Source: Alphaproteobacteria bacterium UBA2966
Lineage (GTDB): Bacteria; Pseudomonadota; Alphaproteobacteria; UBA2966
Direction of reading: 5' to 3'
NCBI GenBank assembly: GCA_002348365.1
Contig: DEBC01000119.1
Span: 1 to 28,953 of the forward strand
DNA: 28,953 nt
Part shown: one piece after another, positions 1 to 7,925 of the stretch
How the letters are laid out: each line of letters starts with the position of its first letter
Position numbering within the stretch: the first letter of the stretch is position 1
Notes under the pieces: model-generated
Seen by the model: only the letters and a program-made list of their open reading frames with translations
The model's database searches: none
Told to the model about the DNA's origin: nothing
Made by a program: the position numbers and the translations under genes

Positions 1-850
1 CGTTCTTCTCGGTATCTTGGCGGGAGCGTTCATCAGCTTCGGCGCCATGTTGTTCACGCTGGTTGTCAGCGACTCTGTGCTTGGCCTGGGGCCGACTCGG
101 CTGCTTGGTGGGCTAGCCTTCTCGCTGGGCCTGGTGCTGGTCGTCATCGCCGGTGCAGAACTTTTCACGGGAAACAATTTGATCGTTATGGCTTAGGCCG
201 ACGGACGGGTTTCGACATGGTTGCTGGCCCGGAATTGGACTCTCGTTTATGTCGGAAACCTTGTCGGAAGTTTGGCGACGGCCATCTTCGTATGGTTCTC
301 GGGCGTACTCGATTTTGGCCCGCCCGGCGCCTCCCAGGCCGTAGCAGCCACGGCTGTTCGAATCACCGTTGATAAGGTCACGCTTCCGACGGTCGAACTG
401 CTGTTCCGCGGAATTCTCTGCAATACGTTGGTATGTCTGGCCGTTTGGCTCAGCTTGGCTGCTCACACCGTTTCGGGGAAGGGGGTCGCGATCGTTTTCC
501 CGATTACCGCGTTTGTTGCCCTGGGGTTCGAGCATTCCGTGGCCAACATTTACCTTATCCCTGTTGGTTTCCTGGCCTCTTAGGATCCTAATGTGTTGGT
601 CACTGCGGCCGTGACCGAAACGGCGATGGCCAATCTGACCTTCGCCGGATTCGTGGACAATATCGTGATGGTCACCCTCGGTAATATCTTGGGCGGTAGT
701 GTTTTGGTGGCTCTCGTGTATTACGTGATTTACATCCGGCCGCAGCGCAAAGCGCAGGCGCCAATCACTTCAAAATCGTCGGATTCCAACCCGGATATCG
801 GCGGTACTCCGGGTGCCGGCAACACGCCGGGTCAAAAAGGCTCCGAGTAG
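1..850 (+). pseudogene. Formate/nitrite transporter family protein, 5'-truncated by the window, with two in-frame amber codons
   Basis: Reading from base 2, one frame runs to the TAG at 848-850 and encodes a hydrophobic protein of the FNT (FocA/NirC) family. These are pentameric channels of the inner membrane for formate, nitrite or hydrosulfide. Recognisable segments are AGAELFTGNN, then RNWTLVYVGNLVGS, FEHSVANIYLIP and VTLGNILGGSVLVALVYY, the usual order of conserved FNT helices. The frame is interrupted by TAG at 194-196 (LIVMA*ADGRVS, where relatives usually have Trp) and by TAG at 581-583 (GFLAS*DPNV). No frameshift is seen. The C-terminal tail of about 35 residues is hydrophilic and rich in Ser, Gly and Pro. 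The N-terminus lies outside the window. It may be a recent pseudogene, a sequencing artefact or a readthrough gene; TAG is an ordinary stop for several neighbours, so code reassignment is unlikely. The family call is firm, the functional state is open. Confidence 0.8.
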
Positions 851-884
851 TCGGATCAGTGCCCGATTTGCCGACGATTTCACA

Positions 885-1622
885 CTAGCTTTCGGAGGCT
901 TCGTCTTCTGGCGGGTTTTCTTCCGCGCCTGGATCTTCAACGGTGATCTTGGTCCATAGCCCGTACCGGGGCGGTCCGAGCAGGGGGAATCGCCCGGCCC
1001 GTAGCGGTACCAGGGTCATTACCGCGGCATGGTTCGGGGGAACGCTAAACGAAACGAGCTGGACGTGGGCGTTTTCCTCCATGGCCTCCGACTCATTCGC
1101 GTCTTCGGCCATCGATGAGGCCTCATCGTCGGAATGCGGTTTGTCTTCTCCCGCAACATCTTCAGCAGTTTCCTCGGTAACAGCACCGTCAGCCAATCCC
1201 TTTGACGCAGGATCACTGTCGAGCCCGGTTGGGTACTCACGAAGATGGGCAATCGGCTTTTCCTCATGAGGCGTCGAGCCATGAAGCTCGACGAACTGGG
1301 CCTCCATGTCGCGGATAACCGAAGTCTCGAAAAAGTCCTTGGCGGCGAATTCAAAGGTGTTATCGCCGATGTTGTGAAGCTCCAGACGGTACGTTTTGCC
1401 GAGGGTCAATGTCGGTTCTCCAGGCAGAATCCCGAACTCGATAACGGTGATGCGAAATTCCTCTGGGGTGCTCCAGTCGACGGATGCGATTTCCTCATCG
1501 CTGACTGGCGCCATGGGGTCTTGATAAAGATGAAACTGGCTGAGGCCCAGGCGACGTCCGTCACAGGCGCCAAGGGCGAGCGCCGTGACGCACAATGTGT
1601 AGAGGGCAAATCTAAGCTGCAT
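885..1622 (-). CDS. Cupredoxin-like lipoprotein with acidic insert
   Basis: This encodes 245 residues from the ATG at 1620-1622, which is preceded by a GGGAG ribosome site. An upstream in-frame extension to 1709 is less likely because the chosen start begins a typical lipoprotein signal: MQLR, a hydrophobic stretch, then the lipobox ALGAC with the lipidated Cys at residue 20. The mature protein has beta-rich segments (FRITVIEFGILPGEPTLTLG, YRLELHNIGDN, and near the end VPPNHAAVMTLVPLRAGRF) that resemble one cupredoxin-type sandwich. Between them lies a stretch of about 50 residues very rich in Glu, Asp, Ala and Ser. His residues are present, but I cannot identify a complete copper site. It is expected in the periplasm, anchored to a membrane. 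It converges with the transporter remnant and diverges from aspC. The role is unknown; copper binding is inferred only from the fold resemblance. Confidence 0.75.
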   Translation of the reverse strand: MQLRFALYTLCVTALALGACDGRRLGLSQFHLYQDPMAPVSDEEIASVDWSTPEEFRITVIEFGILPGEPTLTLGKTYRLELHNIGDNTFEFAAKDFFETSVIRDMEAQFVELHGSTPHEEKPIAHLREYPTGLDSDPASKGLADGAVTEETAEDVAGEDKPHSDDEASSMAEDANESEAMEENAHVQLVSFSVPPNHAAVMTLVPLRAGRFPLLGPPRYGLWTKITVEDPGAEENPPEDEASES

Positions 1623-1831
1623 GGCCCGGACTCCCAGAAGACCAGGTACCATATACGCCAAGGTTGGCGCATATCGCGACAAGACCTTGAGGCCGACGGT
1701 CCCTGTCACCGTGGCTGCTACATGCCAAAGGGTCCAGTGATGGCAGTTCGATCCGCCTGCGAGGTTGCGGTCTCAAAGCGGCAGGCATAAGTTCCGAAAC
1801 AGAGCCACCAAGCCAACGCGGGTAGTCTGTC

Positions 1832-3034
1832 ATGTCGATCCTTGCCTCATACCTCAGTGCCATCAAGCCGTCACCGACGGTCGCCGTCACCACCAAGGCG
1901 CAGGAGTTGAAAGCTGGGGGCCGCGACGTCATCGGTTTGGGTGCCGGAGAGCCGGACTTCGATACGCCGGACTTCATCAAGGAAGCGGCGATAGAGGCCA
2001 TTCACCAAGGCAAGACAAAATACACACCCCCTGCGGGCACTCCCGAACTGCGCGAAGCCATTTCCGGCAAATTCAAACGGGAGAACGGGCTCGATTACTC
2101 CATCGGTCAGATAACCGTTGGCTGTGGGGGTAAACAAATCCTCTATAACGCATTGGTCGCGACCCTCGATCCAGGCGATGAGGTGATCATTCCGACACCT
2201 TATTGGGTCTCGTATCCGGATATGGTTCTCCTTGGGCATGGCACTCCGGTGCTCGTTGCGACGAGCCTGGAGTCTGGCTTCAAAATGAAGGCGGAGGACC
2301 TCGAGGCGGCGATCACGCCCAAAACCAAGTGGCTCATGCTGAATTCGCCGTCAAACCCATCAGGTGCCGCATATTCCGAAGTCGAACTCAAGGCGCTCGC
2401 CGAGGTTCTGGTGCGTCATCCTCATGTCTGGGTTATGACCGACGACATCTACGAGCACATCGTCTATGAGGGGTTCAAGTTTACGACTATCGCCCAGGTC
2501 GAACCGGAATTGTACGACCGGACGCTCACGATCAATGGAGTGTCGAAGGCGTATTCCATGACCGGTTGGCGTGTGGGTTATGCCGGCGGACCGGAGGACT
2601 TGATCAAGGCGATGAATATGATTCAATCCCAGAGCACGACTCATACGAGCTCTATCAGTCAGGCGGCGGCCGTTGCTGCCTTAAACGGACCGCAAGATTT
2701 TCTCGCGGATTGGGTCAAGGTCTTCCAGGAACGCCGCGATCTCATCGTAAGCATGCTCAACCAATCAACCGGACTATCATGCCCAACGCCTGAGGGCGCG
2801 TTTTATGTTTATCCCTCCTGTGCAGGGCTGATGGGGAAGAAAACGCCGGACGGCGAATCTATCGAGAGTGATACGGACTTCGTGACCTATTTGCTGGAAT
2901 CGGAAGGCGTGGCTGTGGTGCAGGGAGTGGCGTTCGGGCTGGAACCGCACTTCCGGATTTCGTATGCCACGGCGACCGAGGCGCTTGAGGAGGCGGGTCA
3001 GCGAATTCAGCGCGCATGCGCAGCTCTGAGTTAG
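1832..3034 (+). CDS. aspC: Pyridoxal-phosphate aspartate/aromatic aminotransferase (class I/II)
   Basis: The 400-residue product matches the class Ib aspartate aminotransferases of alphaproteobacteria, which move the amino group between aspartate (sometimes aromatic amino acids or prephenate) and 2-oxoglutarate in the cytoplasm. The N-terminus has the family pattern (LSAIKPSPT, then GLGAGEPDFDTP). Later come NSPSNPSGA at about 171-179, the TDDIYEH segment at 203-209 and SKAYSMTGWRVGYAGGP, where K239 is the expected Schiff-base lysine. Length is normal for the family. The ATG at 1832 fits the family N-terminus although the ribosome site is weak (GGTAG). A 209-bp gap to the divergent lipoprotein gene would carry its promoter, and it converges with senA 36 bp downstream. 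Substrate preference cannot be read from the sequence, and the symbol is by family resemblance. Confidence 0.93.
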   Translation: MSILASYLSAIKPSPTVAVTTKAQELKAGGRDVIGLGAGEPDFDTPDFIKEAAIEAIHQGKTKYTPPAGTPELREAISGKFKRENGLDYSIGQITVGCGGKQILYNALVATLDPGDEVIIPTPYWVSYPDMVLLGHGTPVLVATSLESGFKMKAEDLEAAITPKTKWLMLNSPSNPSGAAYSEVELKALAEVLVRHPHVWVMTDDIYEHIVYEGFKFTTIAQVEPELYDRTLTINGVSKAYSMTGWRVGYAGGPEDLIKAMNMIQSQSTTHTSSISQAAAVAALNGPQDFLADWVKVFQERRDLIVSMLNQSTGLSCPTPEGAFYVYPSCAGLMGKKTPDGESIESDTDFVTYLLESEGVAVVQGVAFGLEPHFRISYATATEALEEAGQRIQRACAALS

Positions 3035-3070
3035 TCGCACTCAAATAGCTCCATTGACTAACCGTATGCC

Positions 3071-4372
3071 CTACAGGGCACATGTTCTGAAGCCGGCAAA
3101 AACATCACGGCGTTCCGGACCGAAGAAATTGCGGTAAGTGGGGCGTGCCATCCGGGATCGTGTCGTCCAGGCTCCGCCGCGCAATACTTTGGTGTCTCCG
3201 AAGAGCGGCCCCGAGTACTCCTTGTAGTCGTCGGGCGAGAAACCTGAAAAAGGACCAAAGGTGTCAGCCGTCCACTCCCAGACGTTTCCCAGCATCTGAC
3301 GGCACCCCCAGAAGCTATCCCCAGTCTCAAACGCAGCGACATCGGCTGGCCCAAGGGCGTATCCATCCAGATTTGCGTGGGCACTCGAAGCTATTTCGTC
3401 ACCCCACGGGTACTTGGCCTTGACGAGTCCGTTTGGTCCTTCCCGCATCGTCGCGGCGAATTCCCATTCCGCTTCGGTTGGCAGGCGACGATCCGCCCAT
3501 CGACACCAGGCGCTGGCCTCGTACCAATTCACATGAATGACTGGCTCGTCGAGCGGTAGGTCCAACCAGCGTTCGAACCGTCGAAGCTGCCAGTTCGCGT
3601 TGTTTCCGCGTCGCCAGTAGACAGGGTGTTGAGCTTCTGAATCGTTGCGCCAGTGCCAGCCATCCGCCCCCCATAATTCCCTCCGGTCGTATCCTCCATC
3701 CTCGACGAATGAAGCGAATTCCCTGTTCGTGACTGGCGCTCGGGCCATTCTCACAGGTGCAACAAAGGAATCGTGGGCCCATTTCTCGTTGTCGAACAGG
3801 AAATCTGCATCCGGCGTAGAGCCCACCTGAAACCAGCCTCCGGAGATTTCAGCGTCCCCTGAAAGGGCGCCTCCCCCTTGGGGCACGCCTTCCCGGGGGC
3901 CATCAGGCAAGAAATCCGGGGTCGGATATCCGTGAGTCTGCCGGGCCCAAATGAACGCCTCGTCGTGCATGTCCTCGTGGAACGTCGTGAACTGATAGAG
4001 GAAGCTTTCCCTAGAATCGGCCACACCGCCGTCCAGCCGATCGATCAGGGTCATACAGACCCGACCAAGATATGACCGAATCTCATCCAAGGAATAGATG
4101 GGCAGGTCCCAACGTGTTTCGTGCGCTATCGCGATCGAGTCGTAAAGTGAGTCGCCGCGATCCAACATCGGCTGATGACCGAATTCTCGACGCAGGATGA
4201 ACTGCTCGTGAAACCATCCGACGTGCCCCACCTCCCAGAGAAGCGGATTCACGGTCGGCAGCTTGGGTCCGATAAGCTGCTCGTCAGACAGGCCTTCCAG
4301 CAGTTCGAGCGTGCGCTGGTGGGCGCTCTGCATCATAGCGGCGAGCTGGGTGGTGGGAGCGGGAGAAGTCAT
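3071..4372 (-). CDS. senA: Selenoneine synthase SenA (EgtB-like non-heme iron enzyme)
   Basis: SenA joins hercynine to a selenosugar in an O2-dependent step, giving selenoneine after loss of the sugar. The protein has an N-terminal DinB-like helical domain (about residues 15-160) and a C-terminal formylglycine-enzyme-type domain (about 180-436) with RLPTEAEWEFAA, MLGNVWEWT and KVLRGGAW. The expected iron ligands are H53 in GHVGWFHE and H135/H139 in FHEDMHDEA (numbered from the GTG). EgtB and OvoA share this architecture; the SenA call rests on the adjacent senB and selenophosphate synthetase genes. Two starts are possible: ATG at 4370-4372 (used here, 433 residues) or GTG at 4379-4381 (436 residues). 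Neither has a good ribosome site. The start lies 16-25 bp from the divergent senB start. An ergothioneine-type EgtB is the main alternative. Confidence 0.88.
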   Translation of the reverse strand: MTSPAPTTQLAAMMQSAHQRTLELLEGLSDEQLIGPKLPTVNPLLWEVGHVGWFHEQFILRREFGHQPMLDRGDSLYDSIAIAHETRWDLPIYSLDEIRSYLGRVCMTLIDRLDGGVADSRESFLYQFTTFHEDMHDEAFIWARQTHGYPTPDFLPDGPREGVPQGGGALSGDAEISGGWFQVGSTPDADFLFDNEKWAHDSFVAPVRMARAPVTNREFASFVEDGGYDRRELWGADGWHWRNDSEAQHPVYWRRGNNANWQLRRFERWLDLPLDEPVIHVNWYEASAWCRWADRRLPTEAEWEFAATMREGPNGLVKAKYPWGDEIASSAHANLDGYALGPADVAAFETGDSFWGCRQMLGNVWEWTADTFGPFSGFSPDDYKEYSGPLFGDTKVLRGGAWTTRSRMARPTYRNFFGPERRDVFAGFRTCAL

Positions 4373-4381
4373 CGGGGGCAC

Positions 4382-4440
4382 TCAGATATGGACGAACATG
4401 GATATTAGTCTCGTTACACCGGCGGGAAAACACAGCCGCA
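4382..4440. promoter_or_regulatory. Divergent senA/senB control region, possible senA -10
   Basis: The start codons of senA and senB are separated by only 16 bp (GTG start) or 25 bp (ATG start). Any promoter for one gene must therefore lie largely inside the 5' coding part of the other. On the minus strand TAATAT (plus-strand 4402-4407) sits about 30 bp upstream of the senA ATG and resembles a -10 box; the sequence 17 bp further upstream (TTTTCC) is a poor -35. No equally convincing plus-strand element was seen for senB, which may have a very short leader. Confidence 0.3.
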
Positions 4441-5354
4441 CGGGCAACTGGACCACTGCCGCACGCTGGTCGCGCATCCTGCGTGCTCTTGGTCATGACG
4501 TCACCATTTCCGAACAGGATGAGCGTTGTGATACCGACATGATGATCGCAATTCACGCTTGGCGGAGTGCGGCGTCCATTGCGCGGTATGCCGATGCACG
4601 GCCGGATCGACCACTGGTGGTGTGCCTGGCGGGCACCGATATCTATCGCTTCCAGCACAGCCACCCCCAGGAAACTCTGTCTTCAATGGACGTCGCGAAC
4701 GCCCTGGTCTGCCTGCATGACCTGGTCCAACTCTCAGTCCCGGAACAGTTCCAAAACAAGCTTCGGGTTATTCACCAGTCAGCGCCGCCACTGGTGACTC
4801 CTCGGCAGCCTTCCATTCGTACATTCGACGTCTGTGTCATCGGGCACCTGCGAGATGAAAAGGATCCTCTGCGTGCCGCATTTGCGGCTCGGTTGATGCC
4901 GCCCGAGTCCCGCCTAAGAATTGTCCAGCTGGGCAGAGCTCACAATCAGCACTGGGAGAGCCTGGCCACGACCGAAATGGCGGGGAACAGCCGATACGTA
5001 TGGCGTGGTGAAGTTCCGGGCGGCGAGGTCCGAAAGCTTATGTCCCGTAGCCATGCGATGGTGATCAGCTCGATCGCGGAAGGTGGAGCGAACGTGGTCT
5101 CTGAAGCCATCGTCGCAGGTGTGCCCGTTCTCGCATCCGCTATTCAGGGCAACGTCGGTCTGCTGGGCTCTGATTATGCGGGTACCTTCCCGGTGGAGGA
5201 CACCGAAGCCTTGGCCGCCTTGTTGTCAAAGACAGAGAATGAGCCCGAATTCCTGGCGCACCTCCGGAGCCAATGTGGCCGTCGGGCATCGTTATTCAGT
5301 CCCGCTCGGGAAGCCGGGGCATGGAAACGGTTACTGCTGGAGCTGACGGGTTAG
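4398..5354 (+). CDS. senB: Selenosugar synthase SenB (GT-B glycosyltransferase family)
   Basis: In the known selenoneine pathway SenB uses selenophosphate and a UDP-sugar to form a seleno-sugar, making the C-Se bond that SenA then uses. The 318-residue product begins MDISLVTPAG followed by SRTGNWTTAARW, the typical start of this family. It has a central LAGTDIYR at about 78-84. The C-terminal GT-B half carries an EX7E motif (E228-GGANVVS-E236), which in GT4-like enzymes contacts the nucleotide sugar. I chose the ATG at 4398 because the upstream in-frame extension is only the antisense of senA. No strong ribosome site is visible. The gene stands alone on the plus strand between two minus-strand partners. 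Its TAG stop overlaps the TAA stop of the selD fusion within the four bases 5351-5354. The family call is strong; the sugar donor is inferred from characterised relatives. Confidence 0.9.
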   Translation: MDISLVTPAGKHSRTGNWTTAARWSRILRALGHDVTISEQDERCDTDMMIAIHAWRSAASIARYADARPDRPLVVCLAGTDIYRFQHSHPQETLSSMDVANALVCLHDLVQLSVPEQFQNKLRVIHQSAPPLVTPRQPSIRTFDVCVIGHLRDEKDPLRAAFAARLMPPESRLRIVQLGRAHNQHWESLATTEMAGNSRYVWRGEVPGGEVRKLMSRSHAMVISSIAEGGANVVSEAIVAGVPVLASAIQGNVGLLGSDYAGTFPVEDTEALAALLSKTENEPEFLAHLRSQCGRRASLFSPAREAGAWKRLLLELTG

Positions 5355-7615
5355 AACCGGATCATGATCGGCTCCAATTGATTGCCCTGAGGCAGGACGC
5401 GACCGATGCCCGCCGTTCGTGCGTATCCCAACTGGCGAAGCGAGTCGATGCAGTCTATCGATCGCTCTGCCGGAACGCCTGCCAACAGGCCACCTGAAGT
5501 CTGTGGATCGAAAAGAAGGGGAAAACGGGAATCCCTGGCGGCTTCCTCAAGGTTGGCAATAGCACGTCGCAGGCGCACATTTTGAGGCTGCAGCGAGCTG
5601 AGGATTCCGGCACGAACTGTGTCCTCCGCTCCTTCGAGAAACGGAATGAGGCCGAGATCGAGTTCGACGTCTACATTCGACGCCCGGATCATCTCGACCA
5701 GATGCCCCAGAAGACCAAAACCGGTTACATCGGTGCAGGCGTGAGCGTCGTGTTCGAGGAGGCACTCAGCACCTTCACGGTTCGATTGCACCATGGACTC
5801 CAGTGCGGCGGAGATCCACCGGCCCTTGGCTTTATGACGCATGTCGGCCGCAAACAGAGTTCCGGTTCCGACGGGTTTGGTAAGCAATAGGACGTCGCCA
5901 GGCATCAAGCCGCCTTTGCGCATGACACGATCCTGGTCAATCAATCCGTTGACCGAAAACCCGAGCGACAGCTCGGCGCCCTCGCTGGTGTGTCCGCCGA
6001 CCAGTGCTGCCCCCGCGTCATCCAGAACTTCCATTGCTCCGGCCATCATCTGCGAGAGCGTGTCCTCGGTTTTTGATTCGATGCCGAACGGGATCGTTGC
6101 GACGGCAAGCGCCGTCTGCGGCTCCCCTCCCATCGCGTAGATGTCTCCTAGGCTGTGATTGGCCGCAATCTTTCCGAAAACATATGGGTCATCCACCATC
6201 GCTCGAAAGGAGTCTATGGTTTGGACGACGGCTTTCCCTGGTTGCACGGTCACGACGGCGGCATCGTCTGGTTCATGTAGGCCGATCAGAACATCTCCTC
6301 GAGGGACTGGCTTCAGCTCACTGATTGCCCGTCCCAGGACCGTTGCCCCGACTTTCGCACCACAACCACCGCAGCGCATGGCAATCGCCGATATCTCCTT
6401 GATGGCTTCGGGTCCCGCGAGGCCCGAGGGTACATCCGTCTGATCCTCGTCCTCCATGTCTGGAAGATCGTTGTACTTGTCCATGAAGCGTCGATCGATC
6501 CAGTCTTTCCACTTCCAGATGGCGCGGCCCTTGAGCGACCAGCCGCTACGCGATGCCACCGCGTACCGGTCGCCCGTAGTGATCAAGCTCAGGAACCGTT
6601 TTTGCGGCGCGAATGTCCGGGGACTGCGGCCCAGCAGAACGCGCCTCAGATTCCGCGCCAGCGGCTTTCCCTGTCGCACCGCGAAGACTCCGGATTTGGG
6701 CCGCGGATGGTTGACCATGGCGGCAAGATCTCCAGCAGCGAACACGTCCGGATGTGATACTGATTGCAGAGTGTCGCTGACCTTCACAAATCCCTGCGCA
6801 TCGACCTCAAGTCCGGCCTCGGCCGGCCAGGACGGTGCGCCTGCGGCGGTGACCCAAAGTATTTCGTCGGCCGTGATCTCCAATCCGGACTCTGTTCTAA
6901 GGAGACCCGGCGCGACCTCCCTTATTGCTGAGCCGGTGTGCACACTGACATCGCGTTCCGCCAGTATCGATCTGAATGTTCTTATGACGTGTGGATTGTG
7001 GCCCGGGAGGATTTCCTCTGTATCGCTGAACAGGTGGAAGTCGATGGGGTCGGACTGGCCCGCCTCAGCTCGTAACTTTCGCAGCCGGAACTGAATGGCC
7101 AGCAGGAGTTCCACGCCGCCCGCGCCTGCGCCCACGACAGCGATGCGCGTCGGTCCAGTGTGTTGAATGCTCCTCTCAGCCAATGCCATCCACCGGTCAA
7201 GAAAGCGATTGATAGGCTTGACGGGGATGGCGTTTGCTTCGGCACCTGGTACGTGCGCGGTCCGTGGGGTCGAACCGGTATTCAGCGACAGCAGATCGAA
7301 TGACACTGGCGGTCGATTGTCACAGTGAATCCGTTTTTCAACGAGGTCGAGGCCCGTTGCCGCGCTCTGGAAGAAGCGGGCGTTAGCAAAGCGCGCCAAT
7401 GCTCCCAGATCGATATGGGCTTCGTCGAAGGTGTAGTGTCCGGCAACGAAACCGGGAAGCATTCCGGAATAAGGTGTATGGACATCGCGGCAGATCACGG
7501 TCAAGCGCACGCCCGGGAGCGGCTTCATGCCAAACCGCTTGAGCACGGCTACATGACTGTGGCCACCGCCGATCAAAACCAGGTCCTTGATGACGGGAAC
7601 TTCTGAACGCTTCAT
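5351..7615 (-). CDS. selD: Selenide, water dikinase SelD fused to N-terminal FAD/NAD(P) oxidoreductase
   Basis: The C-terminal half (about residues 410-754) is a selenophosphate synthetase, which makes selenophosphate from selenide and ATP. Its nucleophile region is RCGGCGAKVG, with the expected catalytic Cys418 and Lys421. Later motifs include GLHEPDDAAV, DSFRAMVDDPYVFGKIAANHSLGDIYAMGG, LVGGHTSEG and FDPQTSGGLL. The N-terminal half (about 1-370) is a two-dinucleotide-binding flavoprotein resembling NDH-2: LVLIGGGHSHVAVL binds FAD, IAVVGAGAGGVE binds NAD(P)H, and VFAAGDLA is the second FAD contact. I chose the ATG at 7615 because homologues begin just before the FAD motif, although the frame is open to 7684. 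The fusion is a known architecture. Here it probably acts as the selenophosphate source (SenC role) for SenB. The flavoprotein could reduce selenium compounds to selenide, which is a guess. No selA, selB or selenocysteine gene is in the window. Confidence 0.93.
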   Translation of the reverse strand: MKRSEVPVIKDLVLIGGGHSHVAVLKRFGMKPLPGVRLTVICRDVHTPYSGMLPGFVAGHYTFDEAHIDLGALARFANARFFQSAATGLDLVEKRIHCDNRPPVSFDLLSLNTGSTPRTAHVPGAEANAIPVKPINRFLDRWMALAERSIQHTGPTRIAVVGAGAGGVELLLAIQFRLRKLRAEAGQSDPIDFHLFSDTEEILPGHNPHVIRTFRSILAERDVSVHTGSAIREVAPGLLRTESGLEITADEILWVTAAGAPSWPAEAGLEVDAQGFVKVSDTLQSVSHPDVFAAGDLAAMVNHPRPKSGVFAVRQGKPLARNLRRVLLGRSPRTFAPQKRFLSLITTGDRYAVASRSGWSLKGRAIWKWKDWIDRRFMDKYNDLPDMEDEDQTDVPSGLAGPEAIKEISAIAMRCGGCGAKVGATVLGRAISELKPVPRGDVLIGLHEPDDAAVVTVQPGKAVVQTIDSFRAMVDDPYVFGKIAANHSLGDIYAMGGEPQTALAVATIPFGIESKTEDTLSQMMAGAMEVLDDAGAALVGGHTSEGAELSLGFSVNGLIDQDRVMRKGGLMPGDVLLLTKPVGTGTLFAADMRHKAKGRWISAALESMVQSNREGAECLLEHDAHACTDVTGFGLLGHLVEMIRASNVDVELDLGLIPFLEGAEDTVRAGILSSLQPQNVRLRRAIANLEEAARDSRFPLLFDPQTSGGLLAGVPAERSIDCIDSLRQLGYARTAGIGRVLPQGNQLEPIMIRF

Positions 7616-7714
7616 CTTCACTCGATGGATCACAATATGGACGACAGACCAGTGCGCCTCCATGTCGGTGCCGGCGCAGGGCATGCATTAGTACCATAAA
7701 GGGCGCAAATCGGA

Positions 7715-7856
7715 TCAACGGGTTCGTGCGGCAAAGCGGCGGTGCACATCGAAATATTCGCCATGTTGGCGAAACTGCCGCCGCAAAGAGTCGAAGATTT
7801 CCCCTTGCATGCCCGGCGCGTGCTTGAAAACATAGTAGTCCAGGGTAGGACATCAT
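7715..7856 (-). pseudogene. Possible small frameshifted ORF upstream of selD
   Basis: The gap between the selD start and the EF-G-like gene (7616-7925) has no intact gene. On the minus strand a GGAG lies 4 bp before two ATG codons at 7856-7851, giving M-M-S-Y. One base further on, in another frame, the sequence reads LDYYVFKHAPGMQGEIFD and continues for 42 residues to TGA at 7715-7717, with a protein-like, arginine-rich composition. Losing one C from the CCC run at about 7843-7845 would join the two into a 46-residue peptide. I do not recognise the product. It may be a chance reading, a degenerate gene or a sequence error. Promoters for selD and the EF-G-like gene must also lie in this interval, but I could not place them. 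Confidence 0.3.
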
Positions 7857-7925
7857 ATCGCTCCGCTTGATGCATCCGAGACGGGGGTGCGATCAAGGAA
7901 GGGGCAGCAGCATTGAGGCATAATC

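Noticed and set aside
194..583. Reassignment of TAG to an amino acid in this organism
   Set aside because: Several intact genes here end with TAG at the expected place (aspC, senA, senB), so TAG works as a stop.
1245..1790. Plus-strand open frame of 181 codons over the lipoprotein gene
   Set aside because: It is antisense to a gene with a clear lipoprotein signal and ribosome site, and its product has no family features.
3067..3080. Small hairpin TGCCC/GGGCA at the aspC-senA junction as a terminator
   Set aside because: The stem is only 5 bp, there is no T run on either strand, and it overlaps the end of senA.
6456..7094. Plus-strand open frame of 212 codons inside the selD fusion
   Set aside because: It is a shadow of the flavoprotein domain on the other strand and has no start signal or motif.
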